From the NCBI RefSeq assembly GCF_016428805.1, contig NZ_JAELTJ010000001.1, positions 124,001 to 188,000 on the forward strand: a stretch of 64,000 nucleotides of DNA, given 5' to 3'. Position 1 is the first letter of the stretch. Every line of letters begins with the position of its first letter. A program made the position numbers and the translations under genes. The notes under the pieces were generated by a model. The model had not been told where the DNA came from, did not search any database, and saw nothing but the letters and a program-made list of their open reading frames with translations. This DNA is from Achromobacter sp. ASV32. GTDB taxonomy: Bacteria > Pseudomonadota > Gammaproteobacteria > Burkholderiales > Burkholderiaceae_B. This document shows, one piece after another, positions 26,258 to 37,243 of this stretch.

Positions 26258-26283
26258 GGTCGAGTCTCCTTGAGATGTCGCGT

Positions 26284-27918
<1,635 letters not shown>

Positions 27919-27927
27919 GCTGGTCTC

Positions 27928-28767
27928 CTATTCGCCGCGCTTGCGCAGTTGCGGGTTGAGGGCATCGTTCAGGCCTTCGCCGATCAGGTTGATGGCCAGC
28001 ACGGTCAGCAGGATGGCCACGCCCGGCCACACACTCATCCACCAGGCTTCGCGGATCATCGTACGGGCGGCGCCGATCATGAAGCCCCAGCTCATCAGAT
28101 TGCGGTCGCCCAGCCCCAGGAAGGACAGCGACGATTCGGTCAGGATGGCCGTGGCCACCATGAACGAGGCGGATACGATGATGGGCGACATGGCATTGGG
28201 CAGGATCTGCGTGCTGACGATGCGCGAGGGCGTCTGGCCGATGACGATGGCCGCCTGCACGAATTCGCGCTGCTTGAGCGTCATGAATTCCGACCGAACC
28301 AGGCGCGCGGCCGGCGGCCAGGACACCACCGCGATGGCGCCCATGATCGAATACACCGACGGACTCAGGATGGCCACCAGCACCACGGCCATGGCCAACT
28401 GCGGAATGGTCTGGAAGAACTCGGTGAAGCGCATCAGGGCGTCGTCCACGCGGCCGCCGCAGTAGCCGGCGATGGCGCCGATCACGATGCCGAACACCAG
28501 CGCCACCGCCGTGGACAGCAGGCCCACCATCAGTGACACGCGGGCGCCCCACACCAGGCCGGCGGTGATGTCGCGGCCCAGCATGTCGGTGCCGAACGGG
28601 TAGGCGGCGTCGGTGAAGGGCGGAATCAGCGGATCGGCCACCATCATCCAGGGCGAATCCTGGTACAGCAGGGGCGCGGCCAGGGCCACGATGACCACGA
28701 CCAGCATGATGGCCAGGCCAGCCACCGCGCCGTAGTTGCGCATATAGCGATGGGCAAATGGCTTCAT
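27928..28767 (-). CDS. ABC permease, DppC type
   Basis: 279-residue inner membrane permease with an N-terminal helix, a periplasmic loop with the family segment PFGTDMLGRDITAGLVWGARVSL, and the cytoplasmic EAA loop (EFVQAAIVIGQTPSRIVSTQILPNA). The ATG overlaps the dppB stop (28764-28767), and AAGGAG precedes it. Confidence 0.93.
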   Translation of the reverse strand: MKPFAHRYMRNYGAVAGLAIMLVVVIVALAAPLLYQDSPWMMVADPLIPPFTDAAYPFGTDMLGRDITAGLVWGARVSLMVGLLSTAVALVFGIVIGAIAGYCGGRVDDALMRFTEFFQTIPQLAMAVVLVAILSPSVYSIMGAIAVVSWPPAARLVRSEFMTLKQREFVQAAIVIGQTPSRIVSTQILPNAMSPIIVSASFMVATAILTESSLSFLGLGDRNLMSWGFMIGAARTMIREAWWMSVWPGVAILLTVLAINLIGEGLNDALNPQLRKRGE

Positions 28768-29771
28768 GCCGCGGCTCCTTGTTGCGCGCCGGCGCCGATG
28801 CGCGGATCGATCAATCGGTAGAGCACGTCGGTCAACAGATTGAACACCACCACCATGATCGAGGTCACCAGGAAAATGCCCAGCAGCAATTGATAGTCGC
28901 GTTGCAGCAGGGCGTCGAACATCAGCCGGCCGATGCCTGGCCAGGCGAATACGGTTTCGGTCAACACCGCGCCACCCGCCATCTGGCCCAGCTGGATGCC
29001 GGCGAAGGTGATCACCGGCAGCAGCGCGTTGCGCAGCACGTGGGCGCGGATGACGCGGCTGGGGCTCACGCCCTTGGCGCGGGCAGTCTTGACGAAGTCC
29101 ATGCCGATCACTTCCAGCATCGATGCGCGGGTCAGCCGCACGTACACGGCCATGAAAAAGCAGCCCAGCGTCACGGTCGGCAGGATCAGGTGCTGGCCGA
29201 TGTCGGCCGCGCGCGCCCAGCCGGTCAGGCCGGCGCCCACGGTTTCCATGCCGAATGCCGGCAGCCAGCCCAGCACCACCGAGAACAGCAGAATGCCCAT
29301 CAGCGACAGCCAGAACAGCGGCGTGGCGTACAGCAGCAGCGCGCCGGTCATGACCGAGCTGTCGATCCAGCGGCGCTTGTTGCGGTAGCGCGCCTTGGCG
29401 GCCACCACGCCCAGCAGCACGCCCAGCACGATCGAGAAGACGAAGGCGCAGGACATCAGCAGGAAGGTGGCGGGCAGGCGCTCGACGATCAGGTCCAGCA
29501 CCGGCACGTGGTTGCGGTACGAAAAGCCCAGGTCCAGCTGGACCACGCCTTTCAGGTACAGGAACAGCTGCGTCAGCACGGGCTTGTCCAGCCCGAACGC
29601 CACGCGCAACTGCTCGACATAGGCGGCATCGCCCGCGCCCGCCTGGCCCGCCAGCACGGCGGCGGGGTCGCCGGGCGCCAGGCGGATCAGGAAGAAATTG
29701 ATGATGACCACGCCCAGCACGACCACCAGGGCCTTGCCGATGCGGGAAACGAGGAAAGACAGGAATTTCAT
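28764..29771 (-). CDS. ABC permease, DppB type
   Basis: 335-residue inner membrane permease. N-terminal FLSFLVSRIGKALVVVLGVVIINFFLIRLAPGDPA is the DppB signature region; the EAA loop is DFVKTARAKGVSPSRVIRAHVLRNA. ATG 29771 has GGAGG nine bases upstream, while the TTG two codons earlier is too close to it. It pairs with the overlapping dppC. Confidence 0.93.
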   Translation of the reverse strand: MKFLSFLVSRIGKALVVVLGVVIINFFLIRLAPGDPAAVLAGQAGAGDAAYVEQLRVAFGLDKPVLTQLFLYLKGVVQLDLGFSYRNHVPVLDLIVERLPATFLLMSCAFVFSIVLGVLLGVVAAKARYRNKRRWIDSSVMTGALLLYATPLFWLSLMGILLFSVVLGWLPAFGMETVGAGLTGWARAADIGQHLILPTVTLGCFFMAVYVRLTRASMLEVIGMDFVKTARAKGVSPSRVIRAHVLRNALLPVITFAGIQLGQMAGGAVLTETVFAWPGIGRLMFDALLQRDYQLLLGIFLVTSIMVVVFNLLTDVLYRLIDPRIGAGAQQGAAA

Positions 29772-29862
29772 GCTCAAGGTCCTCCGTGGACGGGCGCGGA
29801 TGTCCGTCGCGCGGCCGGGCGCCGCCGCCGGGGTGCCGGCCCCGGTTGCGGCTGTGCGGCGT

Positions 29863-31437
29863 TTACTTCTCGATGTAGACGTCGTCGAACGATTCGTTCA
29901 GGCCGATGGCGGTCTTGACCAGGTTCTTGACGTTGGTGCGATACAGCGTGGGAAATTCCATGTCCACCAGGAAGCCGTTGGCGACTTCGTTGACCAGCGT
30001 GGTCTGCAGCTGCGTGTACAGCGCCTGGCGCTTGGCCGGGTCGACCTCGGATGCCGCCGCTTCCCACTGCTTGTCGGTCTCGGGGTTGCTGTAGCCCTGC
30101 ACGTTGGCGAACGGCGAACCCTTGACGATGTTGGACGAGATGTACAGGCGCTGCACCCCCAGCGCGGGATCGCCGTACTGGTAGGTGAAGTTGGTGGTCA
30201 GGTCAAAGTCCCAGTTGCCGGTGCGGCTGGCCCAGCCGCCCGCGTCGGTCGATTCCAGGTTGACCTTGAAGCCCAGCTGCTCCAACGCCTGCTTGGTGTA
30301 TTCGCCCAGGCGGTCCCAGGTCGAGCCGTAGGGGAAGCTCAACTGGCGGATGGTGTAGTCGCCGGGCTTGATGCCCGATTCCTTGATCAGTTCGCGCGCC
30401 TTCTTCATGTCGAAGGCCATCGGGGGCATGTTCTTGTCGTAGAACATTTCCGTGGTCACGAACGGGCTGGTGGACACCTTGCCCAGGCCGAAGAAGATGT
30501 TGTTGACCACCATGTTGCGGTTCATCGCGGCCATGACGGCCTGGCGCACCTTCAGGTTGTCGAACGGCGGCTTGCGCATGTTGAAGATCAGGTAGGCCTG
30601 GGGCGAGAACATCTCCCAGCCCGCAGTGGTGTATTCCACCTTGGGCAGGGCACGCAGGCGCTTGATGTCGACGTTGTCGACGTCGCCGCCGCGCAGCACG
30701 TCCACGCTGCCGCGTTCAAAGGCGACGGCGCGCGAGGCCGAATCGGGAATCACGTTGAACACCAGCTCGTCCAGGTACGGCTTGCCCGGCTTCCAGTAGT
30801 CGGGGTTGCGCACCAGCTTGATGTATTCGCCGCGCTTCCATTCCTTGAAGATGAACGGGCCGGTGCCGATGGGCTTCTGGTTGGCCGGGTTGGTCATGTA
30901 GTCGGTGCCGGCATAGATGTGCTTGGGCATCATCGGCGCGAAACCCGGCTCGAACATCAGCATAAACGCCGGGAAGGGCGACTTCAGTTTGATGACCACG
31001 GTCTTTGGGTCCGTGGCCTGCACCGAATCGACGAACTTGTTCAGGATCACGCGGGCCCGCGCATGGGTCTTGGGCAGCATGTCCGACAGCGTGAACACGA
31101 CGTCGTCGGCGGTGAAGGGCTTGCCGTCATGCCACTTGACGTTGTCCTGCAGGTGGAAGGTGTAGGTCAGGCCGTCGGCCGATGCTTCCCACGATTTGGC
31201 CAGGCCCGGCTGCGGCTTCAGGTCGGTGGAGTAGGTCAGCAGGCTTTCGTAGATCTTGCCGGCGACGAACTGGGTCGGGCCTTGCTGATTGATGGCCGTG
31301 ACGATCACGGGCGGTTCGGGCTGGACGATCATGTTCAGCGTGCCGCCCTTGGTCTGGGCCAGGGCCTGCGTGGCGGGCAAGGCGGCTGCCAGGAGCAGGG
31401 CGCCGATACTGAGGGAGAACCATTTCTTCGATTTCAC
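29863..31437 (-). CDS. ABC solute-binding protein, family 5 (DppA/OppA type)
   Basis: 524-residue periplasmic receptor with signal peptide (MKSKKWFSLSIGALLLAAALPATQALAQ). SBP family 5 features: IYESLLTYSTDLKPQPGLAKSWE, YTFHLQDNVKWHDGKPFTADDVVFT and KPIGTGPFIFKEWKRGEYIKL. GTG start with GGAGG six bases upstream. It is separated from the aldehyde dehydrogenase gene by 203 bp, so it may have its own promoter. Ligand class: peptides, polyamines, opines or similar. Confidence 0.92.
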   Translation of the reverse strand: MKSKKWFSLSIGALLLAAALPATQALAQTKGGTLNMIVQPEPPVIVTAINQQGPTQFVAGKIYESLLTYSTDLKPQPGLAKSWEASADGLTYTFHLQDNVKWHDGKPFTADDVVFTLSDMLPKTHARARVILNKFVDSVQATDPKTVVIKLKSPFPAFMLMFEPGFAPMMPKHIYAGTDYMTNPANQKPIGTGPFIFKEWKRGEYIKLVRNPDYWKPGKPYLDELVFNVIPDSASRAVAFERGSVDVLRGGDVDNVDIKRLRALPKVEYTTAGWEMFSPQAYLIFNMRKPPFDNLKVRQAVMAAMNRNMVVNNIFFGLGKVSTSPFVTTEMFYDKNMPPMAFDMKKARELIKESGIKPGDYTIRQLSFPYGSTWDRLGEYTKQALEQLGFKVNLESTDAGGWASRTGNWDFDLTTNFTYQYGDPALGVQRLYISSNIVKGSPFANVQGYSNPETDKQWEAAASEVDPAKRQALYTQLQTTLVNEVANGFLVDMEFPTLYRTNVKNLVKTAIGLNESFDDVYIEK

Positions 31438-31640
31438 TGCGAGCCTCCGGGCTGGAAGAGTGTCGGTCAGGTGGCCGCCTGTTTACGCGGCGCGTGCCGT
31501 CAATAACAAGCAAACCTCGTGCCACCTGGGTTTCTCAGGGAACTGCGGGGTGGAGCTGCTACAACAATGCTTCGTCTCGTGGCGCCGCGCACCAATGCGG
31601 CGAAAACCGTGCACGGGCGGGGTGCCGCCGCATGCATCGA

Positions 31641-33140
31641 CTACAAGGTGAGATCGATCCAGGTGGTTTTCAGGTCGCTGTACTTGTCCAGCGCATGCAG
31701 CGACTTGTCGCGTCCGAAACCCGATTGCTTGACGCCGCCGAACGGCACGGTGATGTCGCCGTCGGCATAGCAGTTGACCCAGACCAGGCCGGCTCGCAAG
31801 CGGCGCGACAGGCGGTGCGCGCGGCCCAGATTGGCGGTCCAGAGCCCGGCGCCCAGGCCATAGGGCGAATCGTTGGCCAGCGCGATGGCCTCATCTTCCG
31901 AGCGGAATCGCTGGGCGGTCAGGACCGGACCGAAGATCTCTTCGCGGACCAGGCTGCTCGCCGCATCGGCGCAATCGAAAATGGTGGGCTCGATATAGAA
32001 GCCGCCGCTGTCCGTGCGGACCTGGCGTCCGCCGATGCGCAAGGTCGCGCCGTCGGCCTGGCCGGCCGCGATGCGTGCCATGACCGAGCGCGTCTGGCGT
32101 TCGTCGACCATGGCGCCCAGCGTGGTGGCCGGGTCCAGCGGATTGCCGGGCCGCATCCCGGCGGCGTGGTGTGCCACCTTTTCCATGAAGGCGTCGTAGA
32201 TGGCGTCGTGCACATACAGGCGTGAGCCGGCGATGCACACTTCGCCCTGGTTCGAGAAGATCGCCAGGGCGGCGATCAAGGCGGCGCGATCCAGATCGGG
32301 GCAGTCTTCGAAGATGATGTGCGGTGACTTGCCGCCGCATTCCAGCCAGACGCGTTTCAGGTTCGATTCGCCCGAGTACGTCATGAAGCGCTTGCCGGTG
32401 GCGGTGGATCCGGTGAAGGCCACGCAATCCACATCCGGGTGCAGGCCCAGCGCCTGTCCGGCGACGGGGCCGGTGCCGGGCACGACGTTGAATACGCCCG
32501 CTGGAATGCCGGCGGCCTCGGCCAGCGCCGCCAGGCGCACCGCGCTCAGCGACGATTGCTCGGCGGGCTTGAGAATGACGCTGTTGCCAGCGGCCAGCGC
32601 AGGCGCTACCTTCCAGGCGGCCATCAGCAGGGGATAGTTCCAGGGCACCACCGCGGCCACCACACCGACTGGCTCGCGGGTGACGGTGGCCAACACGTTC
32701 TGGCCGGTGGGGGCGATTTCGTCGTAGACCTTGTCGATGGCCTCGCCGTACCAGGCATAGCAGTGCGCGGTTTCGGGCAGGTCGAAGGCCAGGGCGTCGC
32801 GGATCGGCTTGCCCATGTCCAGGGTCTCGATCAGGGCCAGTTCTTCGGTGTGGTCGGTGATCAACTGCGCCAGCTTGAGCAGTCGCGCCTTGCGCTCGCG
32901 CGGCGGCAGGCCGGACCAGACGCCGCTGTCGAAGGCGCGCCGGGCGGCGGCGACGGCGCGGTCGATGTCGGCCTGGCCGCAGGCCGCCACGTCGGCCAGC
33001 TTGCGGCCGTCAATGGGGCTGGTGGCGGCAAAGGTGGCGCCGTCGGCGGCGTCGGCATAGGCGCCGTCGATGTAGGCCTGGCCGCGCAGGGTCAGCGCGT
33101 CGGCTCGGGCTTGCCAGTCTTCAAAGGTGGTTTGGGGCAT
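31641..33140 (-). CDS. NAD-dependent aldehyde dehydrogenase, PuuC-like
   Basis: 499-residue aldehyde dehydrogenase close to the gamma-glutamyl-gamma-aminobutyraldehyde dehydrogenase (PuuC/AldB) group. Cofactor region VVPWNYPLLMAAWKVAPALAAG, catalytic Glu in LECGGKSP, catalytic Cys in FSNQGEVCIAGSR, and the C-terminal PFGGVKQSGFGRDKS. ATG 33140 has AAGGA seven bases upstream, better than the ATG two codons earlier. It likely oxidises an amine- or keto-acid-derived aldehyde in the cluster's pathway. Confidence 0.9.
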   Translation of the reverse strand: MPQTTFEDWQARADALTLRGQAYIDGAYADAADGATFAATSPIDGRKLADVAACGQADIDRAVAAARRAFDSGVWSGLPPRERKARLLKLAQLITDHTEELALIETLDMGKPIRDALAFDLPETAHCYAWYGEAIDKVYDEIAPTGQNVLATVTREPVGVVAAVVPWNYPLLMAAWKVAPALAAGNSVILKPAEQSSLSAVRLAALAEAAGIPAGVFNVVPGTGPVAGQALGLHPDVDCVAFTGSTATGKRFMTYSGESNLKRVWLECGGKSPHIIFEDCPDLDRAALIAALAIFSNQGEVCIAGSRLYVHDAIYDAFMEKVAHHAAGMRPGNPLDPATTLGAMVDERQTRSVMARIAAGQADGATLRIGGRQVRTDSGGFYIEPTIFDCADAASSLVREEIFGPVLTAQRFRSEDEAIALANDSPYGLGAGLWTANLGRAHRLSRRLRAGLVWVNCYADGDITVPFGGVKQSGFGRDKSLHALDKYSDLKTTWIDLTL

Positions 33141-33158
33141 GGGCATATCCTTTTCGAT

Positions 33159-34400
33159 TCAGCGCGCGGCGTTGGCTCGCGCCACCATGGCGTCCAGCAG
33201 GACGTTGCAGCCCGCTTCCAGATGACCGGGCTGGGCATCCTCGATTTCGTTGTGGCTGATGCCGTCCTTGCATGGCACGAAAATCATCGCGGTGGGCGCG
33301 ACCGCCGCCATGTAGACGGCGTCATGGCCGGCGCCGGTGACGATGTTCATCGCCGCCAGGCCGCGCTGCGCGGCGCCTTGGCGCACCTTGTCCACCAGGT
33401 CGGGATCGAACGGGGTGGGGCGGAAGTACTGCACGTCCTTTACCTCGACCGTGACGCCGTGCTTGTCGGCGATGTCGCGGCAGGCCTGGCGCCAGGCCTG
33501 GTCCATGCGGGTCAGCGTGGCTTCGTCTTCATGGCGCAGGTCGGTGGTAAAGCGCACCTGGCCGGGGATCACGTTGCGCGAACCGGGATGCGCGTGGATT
33601 TCGCCCACGGTGCCGCGTCCATGAGGCTGGTTGGCGTTGGCGATGTTGACGACGGCCTGCAGCAGGTAGCTGGCGGCGAACAGCGCATCGCGGCGGATGC
33701 CCATGGGCGTGGGCCCCGCGTGCATTTCCATGCCGGTCACGGTGACGTCGTACCAGCGCAGGCCCAATGACCCGGTCACCACGCCGATCACTTTGTCTTC
33801 GTGCTCCAGGATCGGGCCTTGTTCGATATGGGCCTCGAAGTAGGCATCCACCGGGCGCCCGCCCACCGGATCCTGCCCGGCATAGCCGATGGCCTGCAGT
33901 TCGTCGCGCACCGCGATGCCCTTGGCATCGCGCGCGCTCAGCGCCGTTTCCAGCGGGAATTTTCCGGCGAATACGCCCGAGCCCATCATCACCGGCACGA
34001 AGCGCGAGCCTTCCTCGTTGGTCCAGATGGCCACTTCCAGCGGCGCCTCGGTCTGCACGCCGGCATCGTTGAGGGTGCGCATGACTTCCAGGCCGGCCAG
34101 CACGCCGTAGCAACCGTCGAACTTGCCGCCCGTGGGCTGCGTGTCGATATGGCTGCCGGTCATCACGGGCGGCAGGGCGTCGTTGCGACCGGCGCGGCGG
34201 GCGAAGATGTTGCCCACCTGATCCACGCGCACGGTCAGGCCGGCCTCGCGCATCCAGCCGGTGACCAGGTCGCGGCCCTGGCCGTCCAGCGCGGTCAGGG
34301 CCAGGCGGCAGTTGCCGCCCTTGGGGGTGGCGCCGATCCGGGCCAGATCCATCAGGGATTGCCAGAGACGGTTGCCGTTGACGGACAGGGAAGAAGTCAT
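33159..34400 (-). CDS. Zn-dependent hydrolase, N-carbamoylase/allantoate amidohydrolase family
   Basis: 413-residue M20-type amidase acting on N-carbamoyl- or ureido-type amides. Metal site residues His84 and Asp95 (GSHIDTQPTGGKFDG), Glu129-Glu130 (WTNEEGSRF), His in FEAHIEQGP and the last His in SHNEIEDAQ are all present. Binding residues in GSRNVIPGQ fit N-carbamoyl-L-amino acid hydrolases (beta-ureidopropionase type). GAGG lies seven bases before ATG. Closely linked to the ThDP enzyme and aldehyde dehydrogenase genes. Confidence 0.88.
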   Translation of the reverse strand: MTSSLSVNGNRLWQSLMDLARIGATPKGGNCRLALTALDGQGRDLVTGWMREAGLTVRVDQVGNIFARRAGRNDALPPVMTGSHIDTQPTGGKFDGCYGVLAGLEVMRTLNDAGVQTEAPLEVAIWTNEEGSRFVPVMMGSGVFAGKFPLETALSARDAKGIAVRDELQAIGYAGQDPVGGRPVDAYFEAHIEQGPILEHEDKVIGVVTGSLGLRWYDVTVTGMEMHAGPTPMGIRRDALFAASYLLQAVVNIANANQPHGRGTVGEIHAHPGSRNVIPGQVRFTTDLRHEDEATLTRMDQAWRQACRDIADKHGVTVEVKDVQYFRPTPFDPDLVDKVRQGAAQRGLAAMNIVTGAGHDAVYMAAVAPTAMIFVPCKDGISHNEIEDAQPGHLEAGCNVLLDAMVARANAAR

Positions 34401-34418
34401 GGGAAGGCCTCGTTCGGG

Positions 34419-36134
34419 TCAGTGGGAAAGCGTGGCAGCCTGGCGCGCCAGGGCCGCGGCGCGGATGGAGGTAAGCGTCTGGCCGGGGGCGATGCCATCG
34501 GCGTCATAGCGGATTTCCAGCAGCGCGGGCCGTTGTTCGCGGTCGGCGTAGGCCAGCGCGCGGTCGAAGGCCGCGGCGAAATCCTCGGTGCGTTCCACGG
34601 CTTCGCCATAGCCGCCGTAGCCGCGCACGATCTGGGTGAAATCGGGGTTCTCGAATGCCAGCGCGATCGGCCGACCGGGGAATTCGCGTTCCTGGTGGGC
34701 GCGGATCGTGCCCCACATGCCGTTGTTGAACACCAGCACGACGATGCCCAGCCGGTATTGCTGCGCCACGCCCAGCTCCTGCAGGTTCATCTGGAAGCAG
34801 CCGTCGCCGGCGTAGCAGACGACGGTCTTGCCGGGGTATTCCAGCTTGGCCGACACGGCCGCCGGCAATCCGTAGCCCATGGCGCCGACGGTGGGCGCCA
34901 GGCTGGTGCCGGGGCCGGCGAACTGGCGATAGCGGTGCGGATACAGGGCGTAGTTGCCGGCGCCGACGGTGACGCAGGCATCCGGCGCCAGGCGCTGGTT
35001 GACGCAGGCGGCGATCGCGTCCAGGGCCAGGGGGCCTGGCGCGGACAGGGGAGTCAGGGAATCCAGGTAGTCGGCGTGGGCCTGGCGCACGGCCTGGCCG
35101 CGCGGGGCGGCATGGGCCGGCTGCAGGGCCGCCACTGCCCGCGCGAAACCCGCCACGCTGGCGACGATGGCCTGGGTCGGCGCGAATACGCGGCCCAGCT
35201 CCTGAGCGTCCGGATACACGTGGATCAGCGCTTGCCGGGGCAAGGGGCTTTCGACCAGCTGATAGCCCTCGGTGGTGGCCTCCCCCAGGCGGGTGCCCAC
35301 CGCCAGGATCATGTCGGCTGCCTTGATGCGGGCGCGCAGCGCGTCCGTCATGCCCCAGCCGACCTGGCCTGCCGCGTTGGGATGGCGCTGGTCAAAGCAC
35401 TCCAGTCGGCGCCAGGCCGTGCCCACCGGCAGCTCGAAGCGTTCGGCAAAGGCGGTGATCTGGCTGATGGCCTCGCTGGTCCAGCCGCTGCCGCCCAGCA
35501 CCATGACCGGGCGCTCGGCGGCGTCCAGCAACTGCTGCATGCGGGCAAGGTCGTGCTCGCCAGGGCTGGTGGTCACGCGCGGATAGCGTGGCAGGTCCGG
35601 GACGGTGGCGGTGCCCCAGAGCGTGTCTTCCGGCAGTGCCAGCACCACCGGGCCAGGGCGGCCGCTGGTGGCGGTGGCGTAGGCGCGTGCGACGAATTCG
35701 GGGATGCGGTCGGTGCGGTCGATCTGCGCGACCCACTTGGCCATTTGCCCGAACATGCGGCGATAGTCGATCTCCTGGAAGGCCTCGCGCTCGTAGAAGT
35801 CGTTGCCGACCTGGCCGACGAACAGGATCATCGGCGTGGAATCCTGGAACGCGGTATGTACGCCGATGCTGGCGTTGGTGGCGCCTGGCCCCCGCGTGAC
35901 AAAGCAGATGCCGGGTTCGCCGGTCAGCTTGCCGTAGGCCTCGGCCATGTAGGCGGCGCCGCTTTCCTGGCGGCAGACCACGGGTTCGATGGCGTCGCGG
36001 TGCTCGTTCAGCGCGTCGATGCAGGGCAGGTAGCTTTCGCCCGGAATCATGAAAATCCGGCGCGTGCCGTGGATGCGCAATTGCTGCATCAGAATCTGGC
36101 CGCCATTGCGCGGCAGAAGGGGGACAACCGTCAT
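34419..36134 (-). CDS. ThDP-dependent enzyme, acetolactate synthase-like
   Basis: 571-residue enzyme with the three-domain ThDP fold: the PYR domain with catalytic Glu57 (VVCRQESGAAYMAEAYGK), a central domain, and the PP domain with the Mg-ThDP motif GDGCFQMN...NNGMWG. It resembles AHAS large subunits, but no regulatory subunit gene is present and it sits in a catabolic cluster. 2-oxo acid decarboxylation or carboligation giving an aldehyde for the neighbouring dehydrogenase is plausible. GGAG precedes ATG. Confidence 0.85.
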   Translation of the reverse strand: MTVVPLLPRNGGQILMQQLRIHGTRRIFMIPGESYLPCIDALNEHRDAIEPVVCRQESGAAYMAEAYGKLTGEPGICFVTRGPGATNASIGVHTAFQDSTPMILFVGQVGNDFYEREAFQEIDYRRMFGQMAKWVAQIDRTDRIPEFVARAYATATSGRPGPVVLALPEDTLWGTATVPDLPRYPRVTTSPGEHDLARMQQLLDAAERPVMVLGGSGWTSEAISQITAFAERFELPVGTAWRRLECFDQRHPNAAGQVGWGMTDALRARIKAADMILAVGTRLGEATTEGYQLVESPLPRQALIHVYPDAQELGRVFAPTQAIVASVAGFARAVAALQPAHAAPRGQAVRQAHADYLDSLTPLSAPGPLALDAIAACVNQRLAPDACVTVGAGNYALYPHRYRQFAGPGTSLAPTVGAMGYGLPAAVSAKLEYPGKTVVCYAGDGCFQMNLQELGVAQQYRLGIVVLVFNNGMWGTIRAHQEREFPGRPIALAFENPDFTQIVRGYGGYGEAVERTEDFAAAFDRALAYADREQRPALLEIRYDADGIAPGQTLTSIRAAALARQAATLSH

Positions 36135-36228
36135 GCAAACACTCCAGGGATGAGCTGTCCGCGAGCGGCGCGGCAGAGGGTTCCGGGCGAATCGGCGGAC
36201 GCGGCCGCCGACGGGGCAAGCGCTGGGT

Positions 36229-36948
36229 CTAGAGGTCGGGGCGGATGCTCCCGTCGTCGTCGCCGAAGTCTTCCCGCAGCCGGGCCAGGATGCCGATCAG
36301 GTGGGCATGCATGGCGTGGCGCGCGCGGATCGGGTCGCGCGCCAGGATGGCCGTCAGGATGCGTTGGTGCTCGGCGTGGGCCACCGCCCAGACCTTGGTG
36401 TTGACGAAGTAATCCTGCATGCGGCTGAAGACGGGACTGGCCAGGCTCAGGTCCCATAGATGGGCCACCGAGGCCGCCAGCGCGGCGTTGCCGCAGGCGG
36501 CGGCGATGGCGCGGTGGAATTGGCGGTCGTGCAGTCCGGGCGCGTCGGTCAGCGACATGCCGTCATGGGCCTTGCGAATGGCCGCGAGCTGCGCATCCGA
36601 GCCTTGCTGCGCGGCCAATGCCGCGCATTCGGGTTCGATCAGCATCCGTGCTTCCAGCAGATCGAAGGGGCCGATGTCGTCCTGGACGGCGGAGGCGGGG
36701 CGGGCGGCGGCAGGCGCGGCTGTGACGAAGACGCCGGTGCCCACGCGTACTTCCACATACCCTTCGATTTCCAGGGCGATCAGGGCTTCGCGGATCGAGG
36801 CGCGGCTGACCTGCAGTTGCTCGGCCAATTCCCGTTCCGACGGCAACCTGCCGCCGTGCGGAAAATCACCCGCCCGGATACGGCCGGCGATCTGGTCGGC
36901 AATCATGCGGTACAGGCGGGTGACGGCGACGGCTTGGAAGGTATTCAT
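36229..36948 (-). CDS. GntR-family regulator, FadR/FCD subgroup
   Basis: 239-residue regulator. N-terminal winged helix (LPSERELAEQLQVSRASIREALIALEIEGYVEV) is followed by an all-helical FCD ligand domain (LEARMLIEPECAALAA, HDRQFHRAIAAACGN, HRILTAILARDPIRARHAMHAHL) with the metal-binding His residues. It is the first gene upstream of the catabolic cluster on the same strand and is the natural candidate for its control. Neither the ATG (36948) nor the TTG before it has a Shine-Dalgarno. Confidence 0.88.
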   Translation of the reverse strand: MNTFQAVAVTRLYRMIADQIAGRIRAGDFPHGGRLPSERELAEQLQVSRASIREALIALEIEGYVEVRVGTGVFVTAAPAAARPASAVQDDIGPFDLLEARMLIEPECAALAAQQGSDAQLAAIRKAHDGMSLTDAPGLHDRQFHRAIAAACGNAALAASVAHLWDLSLASPVFSRMQDYFVNTKVWAVAHAEHQRILTAILARDPIRARHAMHAHLIGILARLREDFGDDDGSIRPDL

Positions 36949-36972
36949 CAAGGAAGCTGCGGATCATGGTCT

Positions 36973-36987
36973 AGTGGTCAGGCCACT
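36973..36987. promoter_or_regulatory. Candidate GntR/FCD operator 1
   Basis: AGTGGTCAGGCCACT, an imperfect palindrome of the TGGTC-N-GACCA kind bound by FadR-type regulators, about 25 bp upstream of the gntR start. Confidence 0.65.
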
Positions 36988-37047
36988 TATGTTGCAAGCT
37001 TCTCATTGAAATAAAAGAAAAAATAGATCCATCAAGGGAAAACGATC

Positions 37048-37064
37048 AGAGGGGTTTCCCCTCT
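37048..37064. terminator. Short terminator-like hairpin
   Basis: Perfect AGAGGGG/CCCCTCT stem with TTT loop followed by TTCTAT. It lies between the two operator copies in a divergent region with no upstream gene to end, so it could act on a leader transcript. Confidence 0.45.
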
Positions 37065-37070
37065 TTCTAT

Positions 37071-37089
37071 CTGGTGGTCAGGCCAGTTA
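37071..37089. promoter_or_regulatory. Candidate GntR/FCD operator 2
   Basis: CTGGTGGTCAGGCCAGTTA shares GTGGTCAGGCCA and the following GTTA/CTTA context with operator 1, about 100 bp away. Two spaced sites suggest cooperative or looping repression. Confidence 0.6.
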
Positions 37090-37243
37090 GGCGATGCTCG
37101 GCCCCAGCCGCGCTTTACAGTTTTTGCACAAATGCTGAACAAATCCAGCGCCCTTGTGACACGGACCCGATCCGATAATCGCAGCGCTCCGAGGTGGGGC
37201 GGACAGGGCGGGGCATTGCGTACGCCAGGATCGGGAGAGTGGC

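Larger units (their letters stand above)
36952..37243. other. Divergent control region, gntR / glycosyltransferase
   Basis: 292 bp between divergent genes. It holds two copies of the motif TGGTCAGGCCA (36973-36987 and 37071-37089) and a terminator-like hairpin at 37048-37064. The AT-rich part at about 37000-37040 probably contains the promoter(s); no clean hexamer pair could be assigned. Confidence 0.6.
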
